Shown here: positions 10,401 through 19,117 of the stretch, piece after piece | How positions within the stretch are numbered: the first letter of the stretch is position 1 | How the letters are laid out: each line of letters begins with the position of its first letter | NCBI GenBank assembly: GCA_020633295.1 | Contig: JACKDW010000018.1 | Span: 1 to 64,000, forward strand | Source: Myxococcales bacterium | Lineage (GTDB): Bacteria > Myxococcota_A > Polyangia > Nannocystales > Nannocystaceae | Direction of reading: 5' to 3' | DNA length: 64,000 nt | Made by a program: the position numbers and the translations under genes | Notes under the pieces: model-generated | Databases searched by the model: none | The model's input: only the letters and a program-made list of their open reading frames with translations | What the model was told of the DNA's origin: nothing

Positions 10401-10448
10401 GAGCTCGCGGCCCGCGTGGTGCACGAGGCGCGCGCGTCGGCGCGCTGA
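7431..10448 (+). CDS. Eco57I-type N6-adenine DNA methyltransferase (orphan)
   Basis: 1005-residue DNA methylase of the gamma-class adenine family used by type IIG, BREX and DISARM systems. AdoMet motif I is CDPAMGSGAFLLEACRQL (around residue 330) after the SGSYYTPRELTTPVV segment, an acidic motif follows in YGVDLDPVAVDLARHSLWL, and the catalytic motif IV NPPF is in FDVMVGNPPFLGGSKL (around residue 540). The C-terminal half is a target-recognition-like region ending with IPEGCFETFPFP. The N-terminal ~300 residues (LILRLVFLRCAEARGLM) match the helical domain of these methylases; I see no PD-ExK, HNH or helicase motif. Neighbours are unrelated genes, so no restriction or drm/brx partner is visible nearby. 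Start ATG at 7431; weak ribosome site. Confidence 0.85.
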   Translation: MVTSTRRAREPRLSEQVLGALWALLRGFAATDSSGSVHALARAEPEQLLRGLQTLILRLVFLRCAEARGLMTDGAGRVGELQARLRADAARDPAALERRTDAYRWLLGRARALHRGGGRGATRTPARGGALFDPDAFPFLEGRAADGRELPGGEPPRVPDAVIARVLAALFVPEDARSPRDAGDVERLGLVYTLMIGYRVEVTTGWAVALRPRHVVVELDALLAEPGGARRRWLKSHADCELAGAAGRALAAAERVDELARALSSRASPHAPERLPPGSLVLQPGEGRRRSGSYYTPRELTTPVVREALRPALARLGPRPTPAQLLALTVCDPAMGSGAFLLEACRQLAEELARARARCPPPNRRAGDADARELVARRCLYGVDLDPVAVDLARHSLWLIAGARDAPFTFVDHALRRGDALVGLSDGQRAAFHWRRGALIDATRVSAGEDRARARVVADLCVAAYFGARADRDREALRRAHQARVESWSLGHVDKGGLVALAAEGLRAGDRPVVPLHWQLEFPGVFARANPGFDVMVGNPPFLGGSKLARVTSDEYMGWLDVAFESSNRKSDVVAYFLRRAFELLRDGGTLGLVCTNSVRQGPTRHTGLRWVRAAGGHLYHVERRRPWPGAAAVVVSVLHVVRGGPPPAATLDGRAVDRITAHLLPFGPDEDPRRLAVNRGLAHSGVNPNGRGFILSADERARLLAEEPDAARVIRPFLGSVEMNTRPSTTSDRFAITLTGMEAREVAARYPAVYRHLSRTVRRQRARAGERRLRERWWQFSRPAHELYRQAAALARVLVSGRVATWQTFTFQAPTTVFSDQVTVFTLESWGAFALLQSDVHGLWARCLGSSFRDDPRYIPEGCFETFPFPTRWRARASLDAAGRRCYEFRAALMLATREGLTKTYHRYHDPAERAPDIVRLRALHAAMDRAVLDAYGWKDISDERGFFLEHALDGAGRGRRPWRYRWPDSTRDELLARLLELNERRHAEELAARVVHEARASAR

Positions 10449-10553
10449 GCCGCGCGTCGCCCCGGGCCGCGCATCCCGGCGCGGGATCGCGCGGCGAGCA
10501 GCCTTCCGCGCGCGACGTCGGAACTCAGCCGAGCCGCCGCTGTCCAACCTCGC

Positions 10554-11051
10554 GTGGACGCTCGTCTCGGCTCGCGCATCACGCTGCTCGGGCTCACCGC
10601 GCTGCTCGGCTGCGGCGACGCGAGCCCGGACGCGCCTCACGCTCGCGCGCGCGAGGACGACTGCGGCCCGATGCAGCGGCGCTGCTCCGGCGACCTCGGG
10701 CGGCTGTGCCCCTACGGCACGCTCAGCGTCGGGGTCGAGACGCCGGCGCCGCTGGTGTTCCTCGAGCCAGACGCGCGCGGCGTGCGATGGATCTCGGAGC
10801 GCGACTCTCCGCCGCTGGTCGTGACGCTCCTGCGCTTCGCCGACGGCGACTGGCGCGAGCTCCCCGCAGCGATCGAGCCCGACGGGCGCGCGCGCTGGAT
10901 CCGGCCCGCCGTCGGCTGGGAGCCCGGCGCGAGCTATCGCGTCGGCGTCTCGTTCGACCTGCGCGCGTGGCCGTCGGTGTGTCGAGACTTCGTCTCCGAG
11001 CCGTTCTGGAGCGAGCTCGGCGTTCGCCCGGCCGGCGCGTCGAGGTCGTGA
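10554..11051 (+). CDS. Small hypothetical lipoprotein
   Basis: 165 residues starting with GTG at 10554. Signal peptide ITLLGLTALLGC gives a lipobox with Cys at about residue 20. The mature part has a Cys pair motif (DDCGPMQRRCSGDLGRLCPYG) and a beta-rich domain ending in VCRDFVSEPFW, so several disulfides are likely. Family not recognised. It converges with the extradiol dioxygenase gene; the hairpin TACGCG-TCA-CGCGTA at 11109-11123 overlaps that gene's stop codon. Confidence 0.7.
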   Translation: MDARLGSRITLLGLTALLGCGDASPDAPHARAREDDCGPMQRRCSGDLGRLCPYGTLSVGVETPAPLVFLEPDARGVRWISERDSPPLVVTLLRFADGDWRELPAAIEPDGRARWIRPAVGWEPGASYRVGVSFDLRAWPSVCRDFVSEPFWSELGVRPAGASRS

Positions 11052-11114
11052 GCCGGCGCGCGGCGTCGACCGAGCGGGCGCGTCGGGGCAGGCGAACGGT
11101 CGCGTGTGTACGCG

Positions 11115-12065
<951 letters not shown>

Positions 12066-12174
12066 GCGGAGCAGTGTACGATCTGCCGCGCGCGACACCA
12101 GCCCCGGGTCCGCGCGGCGTCTGCGATCGTCTCGGGCGGCGCGCGGAGGTCCGCGGCGGCGCCCGTGTGCTGTC

Positions 12175-13791
12175 TCAAAGACCAGCGGATCGAGACGCCG
12201 GCGGGTCATCCGCGCAGACGTGGTGCCACACCTTCACCGGCTGGATCGGCGGGGTCGAGTGACCGGGCGCGGGCGTGCGCTCGAGCATGTAGACGAGCCG
12301 CAGCTCGCGGAGCCGCTCGTCGCCCGCGTGCGTCGCGTTCCACCGCCGGCACAGGTAGGCCGCGAGCCGTGGGCGCAGCGCGAGCTGACGGGAGCGGCGA
12401 AGGTTGTTCATGAACTTGCGGTGGCGATGGTTGGGGTAGAGGCCGGCCACGTCGCGCGGCTTCGTCCGGTCGAGCTCGAGCCTGGCGTCCACGGGGTGCA
12501 GCGCGGGGCGGTGCCCGTCGGCGCGATCCACCGGGGTCCACGCGGGCGCCGTGCCGGTGGTGAGGTCGACCTCGCCGCCGCCGACCAGCCGACCCGGCGC
12601 GCGCCACCAGCCGTCGTTCTTGCCCGGCGCGGGCGCGAACATCGACCAGCGCTGGTGCAGCCGCAGCGCCTCGATGACGTCGCGCTCGAGCGCGCTCACG
12701 CGCGGGACCACGCGACCGCGCTCGTCGATGGTGCGCAGGTTCCAGTGCAGCGTGATCAGCACGAGCGACGCGAGCGCGAGCTCGATCGGCCCGCGGCGAC
12801 GCGGGGGGTCTCGGCGCGCGTCGTCGTCGCGCCAGCCGACGCGGTCCCACAGCCAGCCGGGCAGCAGCGCCGTCCACACGACCGCGCAGATGAGCGCGAA
12901 CAGGCCGATCGAGAGCAGCAGGTCCGTGCACACGTGAAAGCCGATGAACGCGGCGACGACGACCGCGCGCGCGGGCCCGCGACGCCACGGCCACAGCAGC
13001 AGCGCGGGCACGAGGTACTCGAGCGCGAGCGTCGCGTAGGTCAGCGCGGCCGTGATCCACGGCGTCGCGGCGAGCGCTGGCAGCCCGAGCGCGCGCAGGG
13101 TCTCGAGGCCCGCCTGGCCGATCACTCGCTCGAGCGGCGCGGCCCCCAGCAGCAGCGACGCGAGCGGCTGGAACGCGAGGTGATCGGAGCTGAGCGCGTA
13201 GTACAGCGCGGAGCCGTCGCGCCACGCGTCGCCCCACTTCAGCGCTGCGGTCGCCACGTACATGATCGCGAGCTGACTGATGAAGCCGACGCTGGCGACG
13301 CCGAGCGCGACGCGCCCAGACGTCGCGCGGCGACCCGCGCGAGCGTCGAGCCCGAGTCGCGCGCCGAGCGGGAGGAACATCGCCCACAGCAGGACGCAGC
13401 GCAGGAGCACGTCGCCGCCGTTGAGCACGAAGGGGTCGCGGGCGTGCAGCGACTGCAGCAGGTACCACGAGGCCACCGCCGCGAGCCGCGTGCGCCAGCC
13501 GAGCGCGAGCATGACCGCGAACGCGGCGGCCAGCGCGAGCAGCCCGGCCTGCAGCTCCCAGCCGCCCGAGAGCATGTGCAGCGAGGGCAGCAGCGGGCTG
13601 TGGCCGCGCACGGCCGCGCGCGGGATCACGCCGACGTCGCTGTAGAAGCGCTCGAGATCGGGGACGCGCACGGCGAGGTCGATCAGCAGCGTGACGCCGA
13701 CGCCGATCCGGAACACCGCGAGCGAGCGGAGGTCGAGGCCGAGGGCGTCGCGCAGGTAGGCGCGGAGGCGAGGGGAGCTCGGGGACTGCAT
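12175..13791 (-). CDS. HTTM-domain membrane protein (vitamin K carboxylase-like)
   Basis: 538 residues with horizontally transferred transmembrane (HTTM) domain hallmarks, the module also found in vitamin K-dependent gamma-carboxylase. After RSLAVFRIGVGVTLLIDL the protein has LERFYSDVGVIPR, a ten-or-so helix core (for example LLALAAAFAVMLALGWRTRLAAVASW, PFVLNGGDVLLRCVLLWAMFLPLGARLGLD, ALKWGDAWRDGSALYYALSSD, GFHVCTDLLLSIGLFALICAVVW) and a soluble C-terminal ~180 residues containing RWSMFAPAPGKNDGWW. ATG at 13791. The real biochemical activity of bacterial HTTM proteins is mostly unknown. It lies upstream of the Tat dioxygenase on the same strand, 109 bp apart. Confidence 0.85.
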   Translation of the reverse strand: MQSPSSPRLRAYLRDALGLDLRSLAVFRIGVGVTLLIDLAVRVPDLERFYSDVGVIPRAAVRGHSPLLPSLHMLSGGWELQAGLLALAAAFAVMLALGWRTRLAAVASWYLLQSLHARDPFVLNGGDVLLRCVLLWAMFLPLGARLGLDARAGRRATSGRVALGVASVGFISQLAIMYVATAALKWGDAWRDGSALYYALSSDHLAFQPLASLLLGAAPLERVIGQAGLETLRALGLPALAATPWITAALTYATLALEYLVPALLLWPWRRGPARAVVVAAFIGFHVCTDLLLSIGLFALICAVVWTALLPGWLWDRVGWRDDDARRDPPRRRGPIELALASLVLITLHWNLRTIDERGRVVPRVSALERDVIEALRLHQRWSMFAPAPGKNDGWWRAPGRLVGGGEVDLTTGTAPAWTPVDRADGHRPALHPVDARLELDRTKPRDVAGLYPNHRHRKFMNNLRRSRQLALRPRLAAYLCRRWNATHAGDERLRELRLVYMLERTPAPGHSTPPIQPVKVWHHVCADDPPASRSAGL

Positions 13792-13819
13792 GGTGATCGG
13801 GGGCGCGGGAGGAGGGGCG

Positions 13820-13935
13820 CGGGAGGATGGGCGAGGGGAGGATGGGCGAGAGGAGGAGGGGCGAGAGGAGGAGGGGCGAGAGGAGGAGGGGCGAGAGGAG
13901 GAGGGGCGGGAGGAGGAGGAGCGAGAGGAGGAGCG
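13820..13935. repeat. 15-bp tandem repeat upstream of the HTTM gene
   Basis: At least four exact tandem copies of GGGCGAGAGGAGGAG from about 13844, with degenerate copies on both sides. It is purine-rich on the plus strand and lies just upstream of the HTTM start codon, downstream of the lipoprotein stop. Confidence 0.85.
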
Positions 13936-13996
13936 CGCGACGGGACGAGACGCCGAGGCGTCGCGTACGTCCCGTCGCGCTGCGGGCCGCGAGGCG

Positions 13997-14806
13997 CTAC
14001 GGGCCCTCGAGCTTCACCTGGTCGATCATGTGGTCGGCGCTGTCGGCCAGACCGTCGAGCCCGCCGACCCCGCCGCAGTCGCCCGCGCTCTCGAGCGCCT
14101 GATCCTGCACGATCGCGATCGCGGCGGTCGACAGCGACAGCGTCCCGTTGGGGCGGATGGCGAGGATCACGTCGTCTTCGAACACGTAGTCCCCGGCGAG
14201 CGGCGCCTCGGTCAGCGCGGGCACGCTCCAGCCGAGGACATCGGCCAAGCCGAGCAGCAAGTCATCGCTGCCCTCGAGCGGGAACTCGGACGAGATCGCC
14301 GCGCCCTGCTTCCCCGTCACGAGCCGGCCGACGCCGCCGTTGGGGCTCGACTGCATCAGCTCCGGCAGGGCCGCGACGAGCTGCTCCGCGAGCGCGGCCA
14401 GCTGCGCGCAGGCCTCGTGATCCTCCAGCCCCTCGCACGCGTCGAAGGGGTCCTCCGCGCCGTCCGTGCCGACGGCGCCCTCCTTGTCGACGGCGCGCCA
14501 CGTCGTGGCGGTGGCGTCGATCCAGTAGCCGTCCTCGACGACGACGCCCTGGTCGGTGTTGGCGCACTTGTAGCGGTTCTGGGCGATCTGGCACTGCGCC
14601 GGGGTCAGGTTCGCGCAGCGGTCGTTCCAGTAATCGTCGCAGGAGTTCACGTCAGGGAGCTGCGTGGGCCCGTGGATATCCCACGAGTCCGTGACGGTGA
14701 CGGAGCGCAGCGCGGTGTCGGGCGCGTCCTCGGTGTCGCAGGCGCCGAGCGCCGCGCCGGCGGTGAGGGTGAGCAGGGCGGTGAGTACGAGCGTGTTGGT
14801 CTTCAT
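13997..14806 (-). CDS. Hypothetical lipoprotein
   Basis: 269 residues; signal peptide MKTNTLVLTALLTLTAGAAL followed by GACDTE, so Cys is lipidated. The mature part is Cys- and Asp-rich early (DVNSCDDYWNDRCANLTPAQCQIAQNRYKCANTDQG, likely disulfide-bonded), then a helical middle (CEGLEDHEACAQLAALAEQLVAAL) and a beta-like end. No family recognised. Start ATG at 14806 with GGAGA upstream. Probably periplasmic or outer-membrane anchored. Confidence 0.72.
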   Translation of the reverse strand: MKTNTLVLTALLTLTAGAALGACDTEDAPDTALRSVTVTDSWDIHGPTQLPDVNSCDDYWNDRCANLTPAQCQIAQNRYKCANTDQGVVVEDGYWIDATATTWRAVDKEGAVGTDGAEDPFDACEGLEDHEACAQLAALAEQLVAALPELMQSSPNGGVGRLVTGKQGAAISSEFPLEGSDDLLLGLADVLGWSVPALTEAPLAGDYVFEDDVILAIRPNGTLSLSTAAIAIVQDQALESAGDCGGVGGLDGLADSADHMIDQVKLEGP

Positions 14807-15038
14807 CTTGATCGTGGTCTCCGATAGGGCGCGACGCGTGGTTCTCCGCGCGCGCTTCGCCTGGGCCCTACGCCGCGAGCGGGCGAGCTCCGACGCGAGC
14901 CCTCCGCGGGAATTCGACGCGACGGGTGAGGCATCTCAAGCACGCGAGCGCGCGCGGGGGCGAACGCGCTCGCCATGCCGCGCGGCCTGTCGCGGCTCCG
15001 GGACGGCCGTGACGGGCGTCGTGACGAATTCGTGGCAG

Positions 15039-15064
15039 ACATGAAAGAGTCATGTTACATATGT
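15039..15064. promoter_or_regulatory. Dyad at the TetR gene start
   Basis: ACATGA (15039-15044), AAGAG, TCATGT (15050-15055) is a perfect inverted repeat, and ACATATGT (15057-15064) is a palindrome overlapping the first codon of the TetR-like gene. The AT content is much higher than the surroundings. This is a plausible autoregulatory operator. Confidence 0.5.
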
Positions 15065-15803
15065 GTTCGTGTCAGGGCGCGCGGCGCGAGATGATGAAGA
15101 AGCGGTCCTGGCCGCGGCCGAGACGCTCGTCGCGGCGGGGCGGTTCTCGATGACCGCGCTCGCCAAGGCGCTGGGGCGCTCGCGCTCGCGGCTCTACCGC
15201 GAGCTCGGCAGCGGTCAGGCGGTGCTCGCCCGCCTGCGCGCGCGCGGGGTCGAGACCGACGTCGACTCGCCGGCCAAGCGGCGGATCCTCGAGGCGGCGC
15301 GTCGGCTCGTGGCCCGGCGCGGGCTCGTCGACGTCACGGTCGAGCAGATCGCCGCTGCGGCCGAGGTCGCGCCCGTGACGATCTATCGCCTGTTCGGCGA
15401 TCGCGAGGGGCTCCTGCGCGCGCTGGTCGACGGGATCTCGCCGCGCGCGGAGGTCGAGGAGCTGCTCACCGACGACGACCTCGAGCTCGACGTCGCGCTC
15501 ACGCGGGTGATGGCGCGGCTGCTGACCTTCATCCGCGAGCACCGCGGGCTGATCGCGACTTCGCTGAACGCCGACGGCATGCGGGCGCTCGCGCCGCTGC
15601 GGCGGGCCAACAGCTCGAGCCGCGAGCGCCTGCGTCGGTACTTCCGTCGGCGCCGCGACGCGCTCAAGGGCTCGCCGCAGCAGCTGGTCAAGGTCTTCAT
15701 GGCGCTCGGGCTCGGCGGCGGGCTGCTGCTCGAGCCAGACGATGATGTCCCTCGGCGCGCGCGGGCGCTGGTCGCCGCGTTCCTCGACGGCGCGCGGCGA
15801 TAA
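15063..15803 (+). CDS. TetR-family regulator with an extra N-terminal HTH-like segment
   Basis: 246 residues. A canonical TetR DNA-binding domain lies at about residues 72-120 (ILEAARRLVARRGLVDVTVEQIAAAAEVAPVTIYRLFGDREGLLRAL). Before it is a second, HTH-like segment at about residues 10-50 (AVLAAAETLVAAGRFSMTALAKALGRSRSRLYRELGSG), so the protein appears to hold two DNA-binding domains in tandem. The C-terminus (residues 125-246) is the ligand-binding helical domain. Start GTG at 15063. It is 11 bp upstream of the phosphotransferase-like gene and the two plus the following permease form one operon; an operator-like dyad overlaps its start. Confidence 0.85.
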   Translation: MFVSGRAARDDEEAVLAAAETLVAAGRFSMTALAKALGRSRSRLYRELGSGQAVLARLRARGVETDVDSPAKRRILEAARRLVARRGLVDVTVEQIAAAAEVAPVTIYRLFGDREGLLRALVDGISPRAEVEELLTDDDLELDVALTRVMARLLTFIREHRGLIATSLNADGMRALAPLRRANSSSRERLRRYFRRRRDALKGSPQQLVKVFMALGLGGGLLLEPDDDVPRRARALVAAFLDGARR

Positions 15804-15814
15804 AGGAGAGCACG

Positions 15815-18607
15815 ATGATGGTGGCGTTGGCGAAGGATGTGACGGTCGACGACGCGGCGCGTACGCGCGGCGCGGACGAGTCCGCGTGGATACGGCCGCT
15901 GGAGCGGGGGGCGCCCCAGGACGCCTCGGGCGAGCGCACGCTGCTGGGCTCGCTCGGCGGCAAGGGCCTCAACCTCGCGCGCATGACCGCGCTCGGCCTG
16001 CCGGTGCCGCCGGGCTTCGTGATCACGACGGCGGCGTATCGCCTCGTCGCCGCCGGCGCGTCGCTCGATCACGACGCGCTGCGGCGGGTCGGGGCGGGCG
16101 ACGTCGAGGGCGCGCGGCGTGAGGGGGCGCGGGCCCGCGCCGCGCTGCGCGAGGCGCCGCTGCCCGACGCGCTCGCGCGGGCGATCGTCGCGGCGTGGCG
16201 TCGCGCGGGGCCGGAGCACGCCTACGCCGTGCGCTCGTCCGCGACCCTCGAGGACCTCGCGGAGGCGAGCTTCGCGGGGCAGCAGGACACCTACCTCGGC
16301 GTCCGCGGCGAGGACGAGCTGCTCCGCCGCGTGCGCGACTGCTGGGCCTCGCTGTTCACCGACCGCGCGCTGCTGTATCGCCGCCGCCAGGGCTTCACCG
16401 ACGACGCCGCCGAGCTCGCGGTCGTGGTCCAGCGCCTCATCGCGCCGCGGGTCTCGGGCATCCTGTTCACCGCGGACCCCGTCAGCCACAGCCGCGCGGT
16501 CGCGTCGATCGACGCGAGCTACGGGCTCGGCGAGGCGCTCGTCTCGGGCCGCGTCGACGCGGATCTCTACCGCGTGCGCCGGGCGACCCGCGAGCTCGTC
16601 GAGCTCCGGCTCGGCGAGAAGGCGATCGCGATCTGGCCGGACGGGCAGGGGACGGTGGAGCGCCCGGTCGAGCTCGAGGCGCGCCGGCGGCGGGCGCTCG
16701 ACGACGACGGGCTGCGGGCGCTGCTCGAGCTCGCGGACACGGTCGAGCGAGCCCGCGGCGCCCCGCAGGACATCGAGTACACCTTCGACGAGGACGGCCG
16801 CCTGTGGCTGCTGCAGACCCGCGACATCACCTCGCTGTACCCGATGCCGACGCCGCGCGGCGCGGGTGACGGGCTCCATGTATACCTGTCCTTTGGGCAT
16901 CTCCAGGTGATGACCGAGCCGCTGCACCCGCTCGCGATCGACTTCTTCCGCTACGCCATGCCCTTCGGCAGCCAGCGCCGCTGCGAGCTGATCGTCACCG
17001 CTGGCGACCGCATGTACTTCGACGCGACCTCGGCGCTCTCGACCTTCCCGACGAGCGCGATCCTGCCGCGCGTGTTCCACGTCATGGACCGGCAGATGGT
17101 CGACGCGCTGCAAGGCGCGCTGCGGCGCCCCGACTTCGCTCGCGGCGCGCCGAAGAGCCGGCGGCTCCGGCTGGCGCGCGTGATCCTGGCGCCGATGCTG
17201 CGCGCGCTGGCGCGCGCGTACTTCCGCCGCGACCCCGAGCGCGCGCGCGCCGATCTGGTCGCGGCGCTCGCGGGCTTCGTCGACGACGCGCAGGCGCGCG
17301 TCGCCGCAGCCGAGCCCGGCGCCCCGCGGCTGCGCGCCGCGATCGAGCGCACGGAGCAGCTGTTCTACACGCTGATCCCCTCGTTCCCGCCGCTCGTCCT
17401 GACCGGCGTCGTGTGCTGGAAGCGCCTCGAGCGACGCGCCCCGCCGTCGATCGGCCCGGCGCGCGTCGAGGCGCTCACCCGCGGGCTCGAGGGCAACATC
17501 ACGACGCAGATGGATCTCGAGGTCGGCGATCTCGGCGACCTCGCGCGCGAGGTCCCGGGGCTGCTCGAGCAGCTCGCCGCGCGCGAGGGGCCCGCGTGCG
17601 TCGAGGGTCTGCGCGGGACGCCGGGCAGCGCCGCGTTCTTCGCCGCGTGGGACGAGTTCATCGCGCGCTACGGCCACCGCTGCCCCGGCGAGATCAACCT
17701 CGCGCAGCCGCGCTGGCGCGACGACCCGACCAGCTTGGTGCGCTCGATCGTCTCCATCGGTCGCGGCGCGCGGGAGCCGGGCGCGCATCGCCGGCATCAC
17801 GCCGCGCTCGCGGAGGAGGCCGAGCGCGTCGGTCGCGAGCTCGTCGCCGCCGCGCCGATCTGGCGTCGCGGGCAGGTCTCGCGGATGGTCCGCCGCGTCC
17901 GCGAGTACCTCGCGCTGCGCGAGCACGGCAAGTTCTACGCGCTGCTGTTCTTCGAGCTGGTGCGGGAGACCGCGCTCGAGGCCGCGGCCCTCGCGGTCGC
18001 GGCGGGCTCGCTCGACGCCGAGGAGGACGCCTTCTTCCTCGACTTCGACGAGCTCCTCGGCGCGCTCGAGCGCGGCGATGATCTCCGGGAGCAGGTCCGC
18101 GCGCGCCGGGCCCGGCTCGAGCGCAGCCGCGGGCTCCGGCCGCCGCGCGTGCTCACGAGCGAGGGCGAGCACCTCCGGCCGCCGCCGCCGACCTCGCTGC
18201 CCCCCGGGGCGCTCGCGGGCATCGCCGCGTCGGGCGGGGTCGCGTGCGGGCGCGCGCGGGTCGTGCTCGATCCGCGGCGCGACGAGCTCGAGGACGGCGA
18301 GATCCTGGTCGCGCCCTTCACCGACCCCGGCTGGACGCCGCTGTTCATCCACGCCGCCGGGCTCGTGATGGAGGTCGGCGGGCTCATGACCCACGGCTCC
18401 GTGATCGCGCGCGAGTACGGGATCCCGGCGGTCGTCGGCGTCGACGGCTGCACCACGAAGATTCGCAGCGGGCAGCGGATCCGCGTCGACGGCGGGACCG
18501 GGATCGTGACGATCCTCGAGGACGACGAGGAAGACGAGGACGACGAGGACGACGAGGACGACGCGGACGCCGAGCGCCGCGACGCGAGCGCGGAGGGCGG
18601 CGCGTGA
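15815..18607 (+). CDS. Rifampicin-phosphotransferase-like / PEP synthase-like enzyme
   Basis: 930 residues in the three-part order of rifampicin phosphotransferase: an ATP-binding domain (residues ~30-350) with GGKGLNLARM, HAYAVRSSATLEDLAEASFAGQQDTYLGV, SGILFTADP and GQGTVER; a central, largely helical substrate-binding region (residues ~350-790); and a C-terminal phosphohistidine swivel domain with GGLMTHGSVIAREYGIPAVVG, His at residue 860. The length and order match antibiotic phosphotransferases better than the shorter PEP synthase. The final ~30 residues form an acidic Glu/Asp tail. AAAGGAG at 15802-15808 sits before ATG at 15815, and the next gene overlaps it by 4 bp (GTGA). It could phosphorylate a rifamycin or another polyketide, but substrate is unproven. 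Confidence 0.8.
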   Translation: MMVALAKDVTVDDAARTRGADESAWIRPLERGAPQDASGERTLLGSLGGKGLNLARMTALGLPVPPGFVITTAAYRLVAAGASLDHDALRRVGAGDVEGARREGARARAALREAPLPDALARAIVAAWRRAGPEHAYAVRSSATLEDLAEASFAGQQDTYLGVRGEDELLRRVRDCWASLFTDRALLYRRRQGFTDDAAELAVVVQRLIAPRVSGILFTADPVSHSRAVASIDASYGLGEALVSGRVDADLYRVRRATRELVELRLGEKAIAIWPDGQGTVERPVELEARRRRALDDDGLRALLELADTVERARGAPQDIEYTFDEDGRLWLLQTRDITSLYPMPTPRGAGDGLHVYLSFGHLQVMTEPLHPLAIDFFRYAMPFGSQRRCELIVTAGDRMYFDATSALSTFPTSAILPRVFHVMDRQMVDALQGALRRPDFARGAPKSRRLRLARVILAPMLRALARAYFRRDPERARADLVAALAGFVDDAQARVAAAEPGAPRLRAAIERTEQLFYTLIPSFPPLVLTGVVCWKRLERRAPPSIGPARVEALTRGLEGNITTQMDLEVGDLGDLAREVPGLLEQLAAREGPACVEGLRGTPGSAAFFAAWDEFIARYGHRCPGEINLAQPRWRDDPTSLVRSIVSIGRGAREPGAHRRHHAALAEEAERVGRELVAAAPIWRRGQVSRMVRRVREYLALREHGKFYALLFFELVRETALEAAALAVAAGSLDAEEDAFFLDFDELLGALERGDDLREQVRARRARLERSRGLRPPRVLTSEGEHLRPPPPTSLPPGALAGIAASGGVACGRARVVLDPRRDELEDGEILVAPFTDPGWTPLFIHAAGLVMEVGGLMTHGSVIAREYGIPAVVGVDGCTTKIRSGQRIRVDGGTGIVTILEDDEEDEDDEDDEDDADAERRDASAEGGA

Positions 18608-19107
18608 GGTCAGCGGCCATCGTGCTCGCGGTCCTCGTCGCCGCGCTCTACGGCGCGCTCGTCTACCGCGGCCAGGGCGAGGCGCTCGTCGCCCTGCGCG
18701 CGTCGGGCAAGCTCGGCCTCAGCTTCGTGCCGGTGCTCGCGCTCGCGATCCTGCTGATGGGCGCCGTCGAGGCGCTGCTGCCCGGCGAGGTCATCGAGCG
18801 CTGGCTCAGCGACGCCGCCGGGTGGCGCGGGATCCTGATCGGCTGGGTCGCGGGGATCCTGACGCCGGCGGGCTCGCTCATCGGCCTGCCGCTCGCGGGC
18901 GGGCTGTACAAGGCCGGCGTCAGCCCGGCGGTGCTGGTGACCTTCCTGACCTCGCTGGCGACGCTCTCGCTCGTCAAGCTGCCCATCGAGATCGGGCTGC
19001 TCGGGCTCCGCCTCGCGCTCGTGCGCTTCGCCGCGTGCCTGGTGCTGCCGCTCGCGGCCGGCGGGGTCACGCGCCTGTGCGGCGCGCTGCTGCGCGGCGG
19101 GCCGTGA
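18604..19107 (+). CDS. Short ArsP/DUF318-like permease
   Basis: 167 residues with five or so transmembrane helices: SAAIVLAVLVAALYGALVYRG, LSFVPVLALAILLMGAVEALL, GILIGWVAGILTPAGSLIGLPLA, AVLVTFLTSLATLSLVKLPIEI and FAACLVLPLAAGGVTRL. The conserved LPGEVIERWL and GILTPAGS segments match the ArsP/PF03773 permease family, of which this is a short half-length type. The start GTG overlaps the previous stop (GTGA), indicating translational coupling. Export of the modified or unmodified drug handled by the preceding enzyme is an inference. It converges with the TonB-receptor gene 10 bp downstream. Confidence 0.75.
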   Translation: MRSAAIVLAVLVAALYGALVYRGQGEALVALRASGKLGLSFVPVLALAILLMGAVEALLPGEVIERWLSDAAGWRGILIGWVAGILTPAGSLIGLPLAGGLYKAGVSPAVLVTFLTSLATLSLVKLPIEIGLLGLRLALVRFAACLVLPLAAGGVTRLCGALLRGGP

Positions 19108-19117
19108 GCGCGCGCGA

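Noticed and set aside
7431..10448. DISARM or BREX defence locus suspected
   Set aside because: No drmA/B/C/D, pglZ, brxC or nuclease gene adjacent; only an orphan methylase.
7272..10640. 1,122-codon minus-strand open frame
   Set aside because: Antisense of the methylase gene with Arg-rich low-complexity sequence; shadow frame.
15383..18394. 1,003-codon open frame on the minus strand
   Set aside because: It is antisense to the TetR and phosphotransferase-like genes, has low-complexity Arg/Ala/Glu composition and no family signature; a GC-rich shadow frame.
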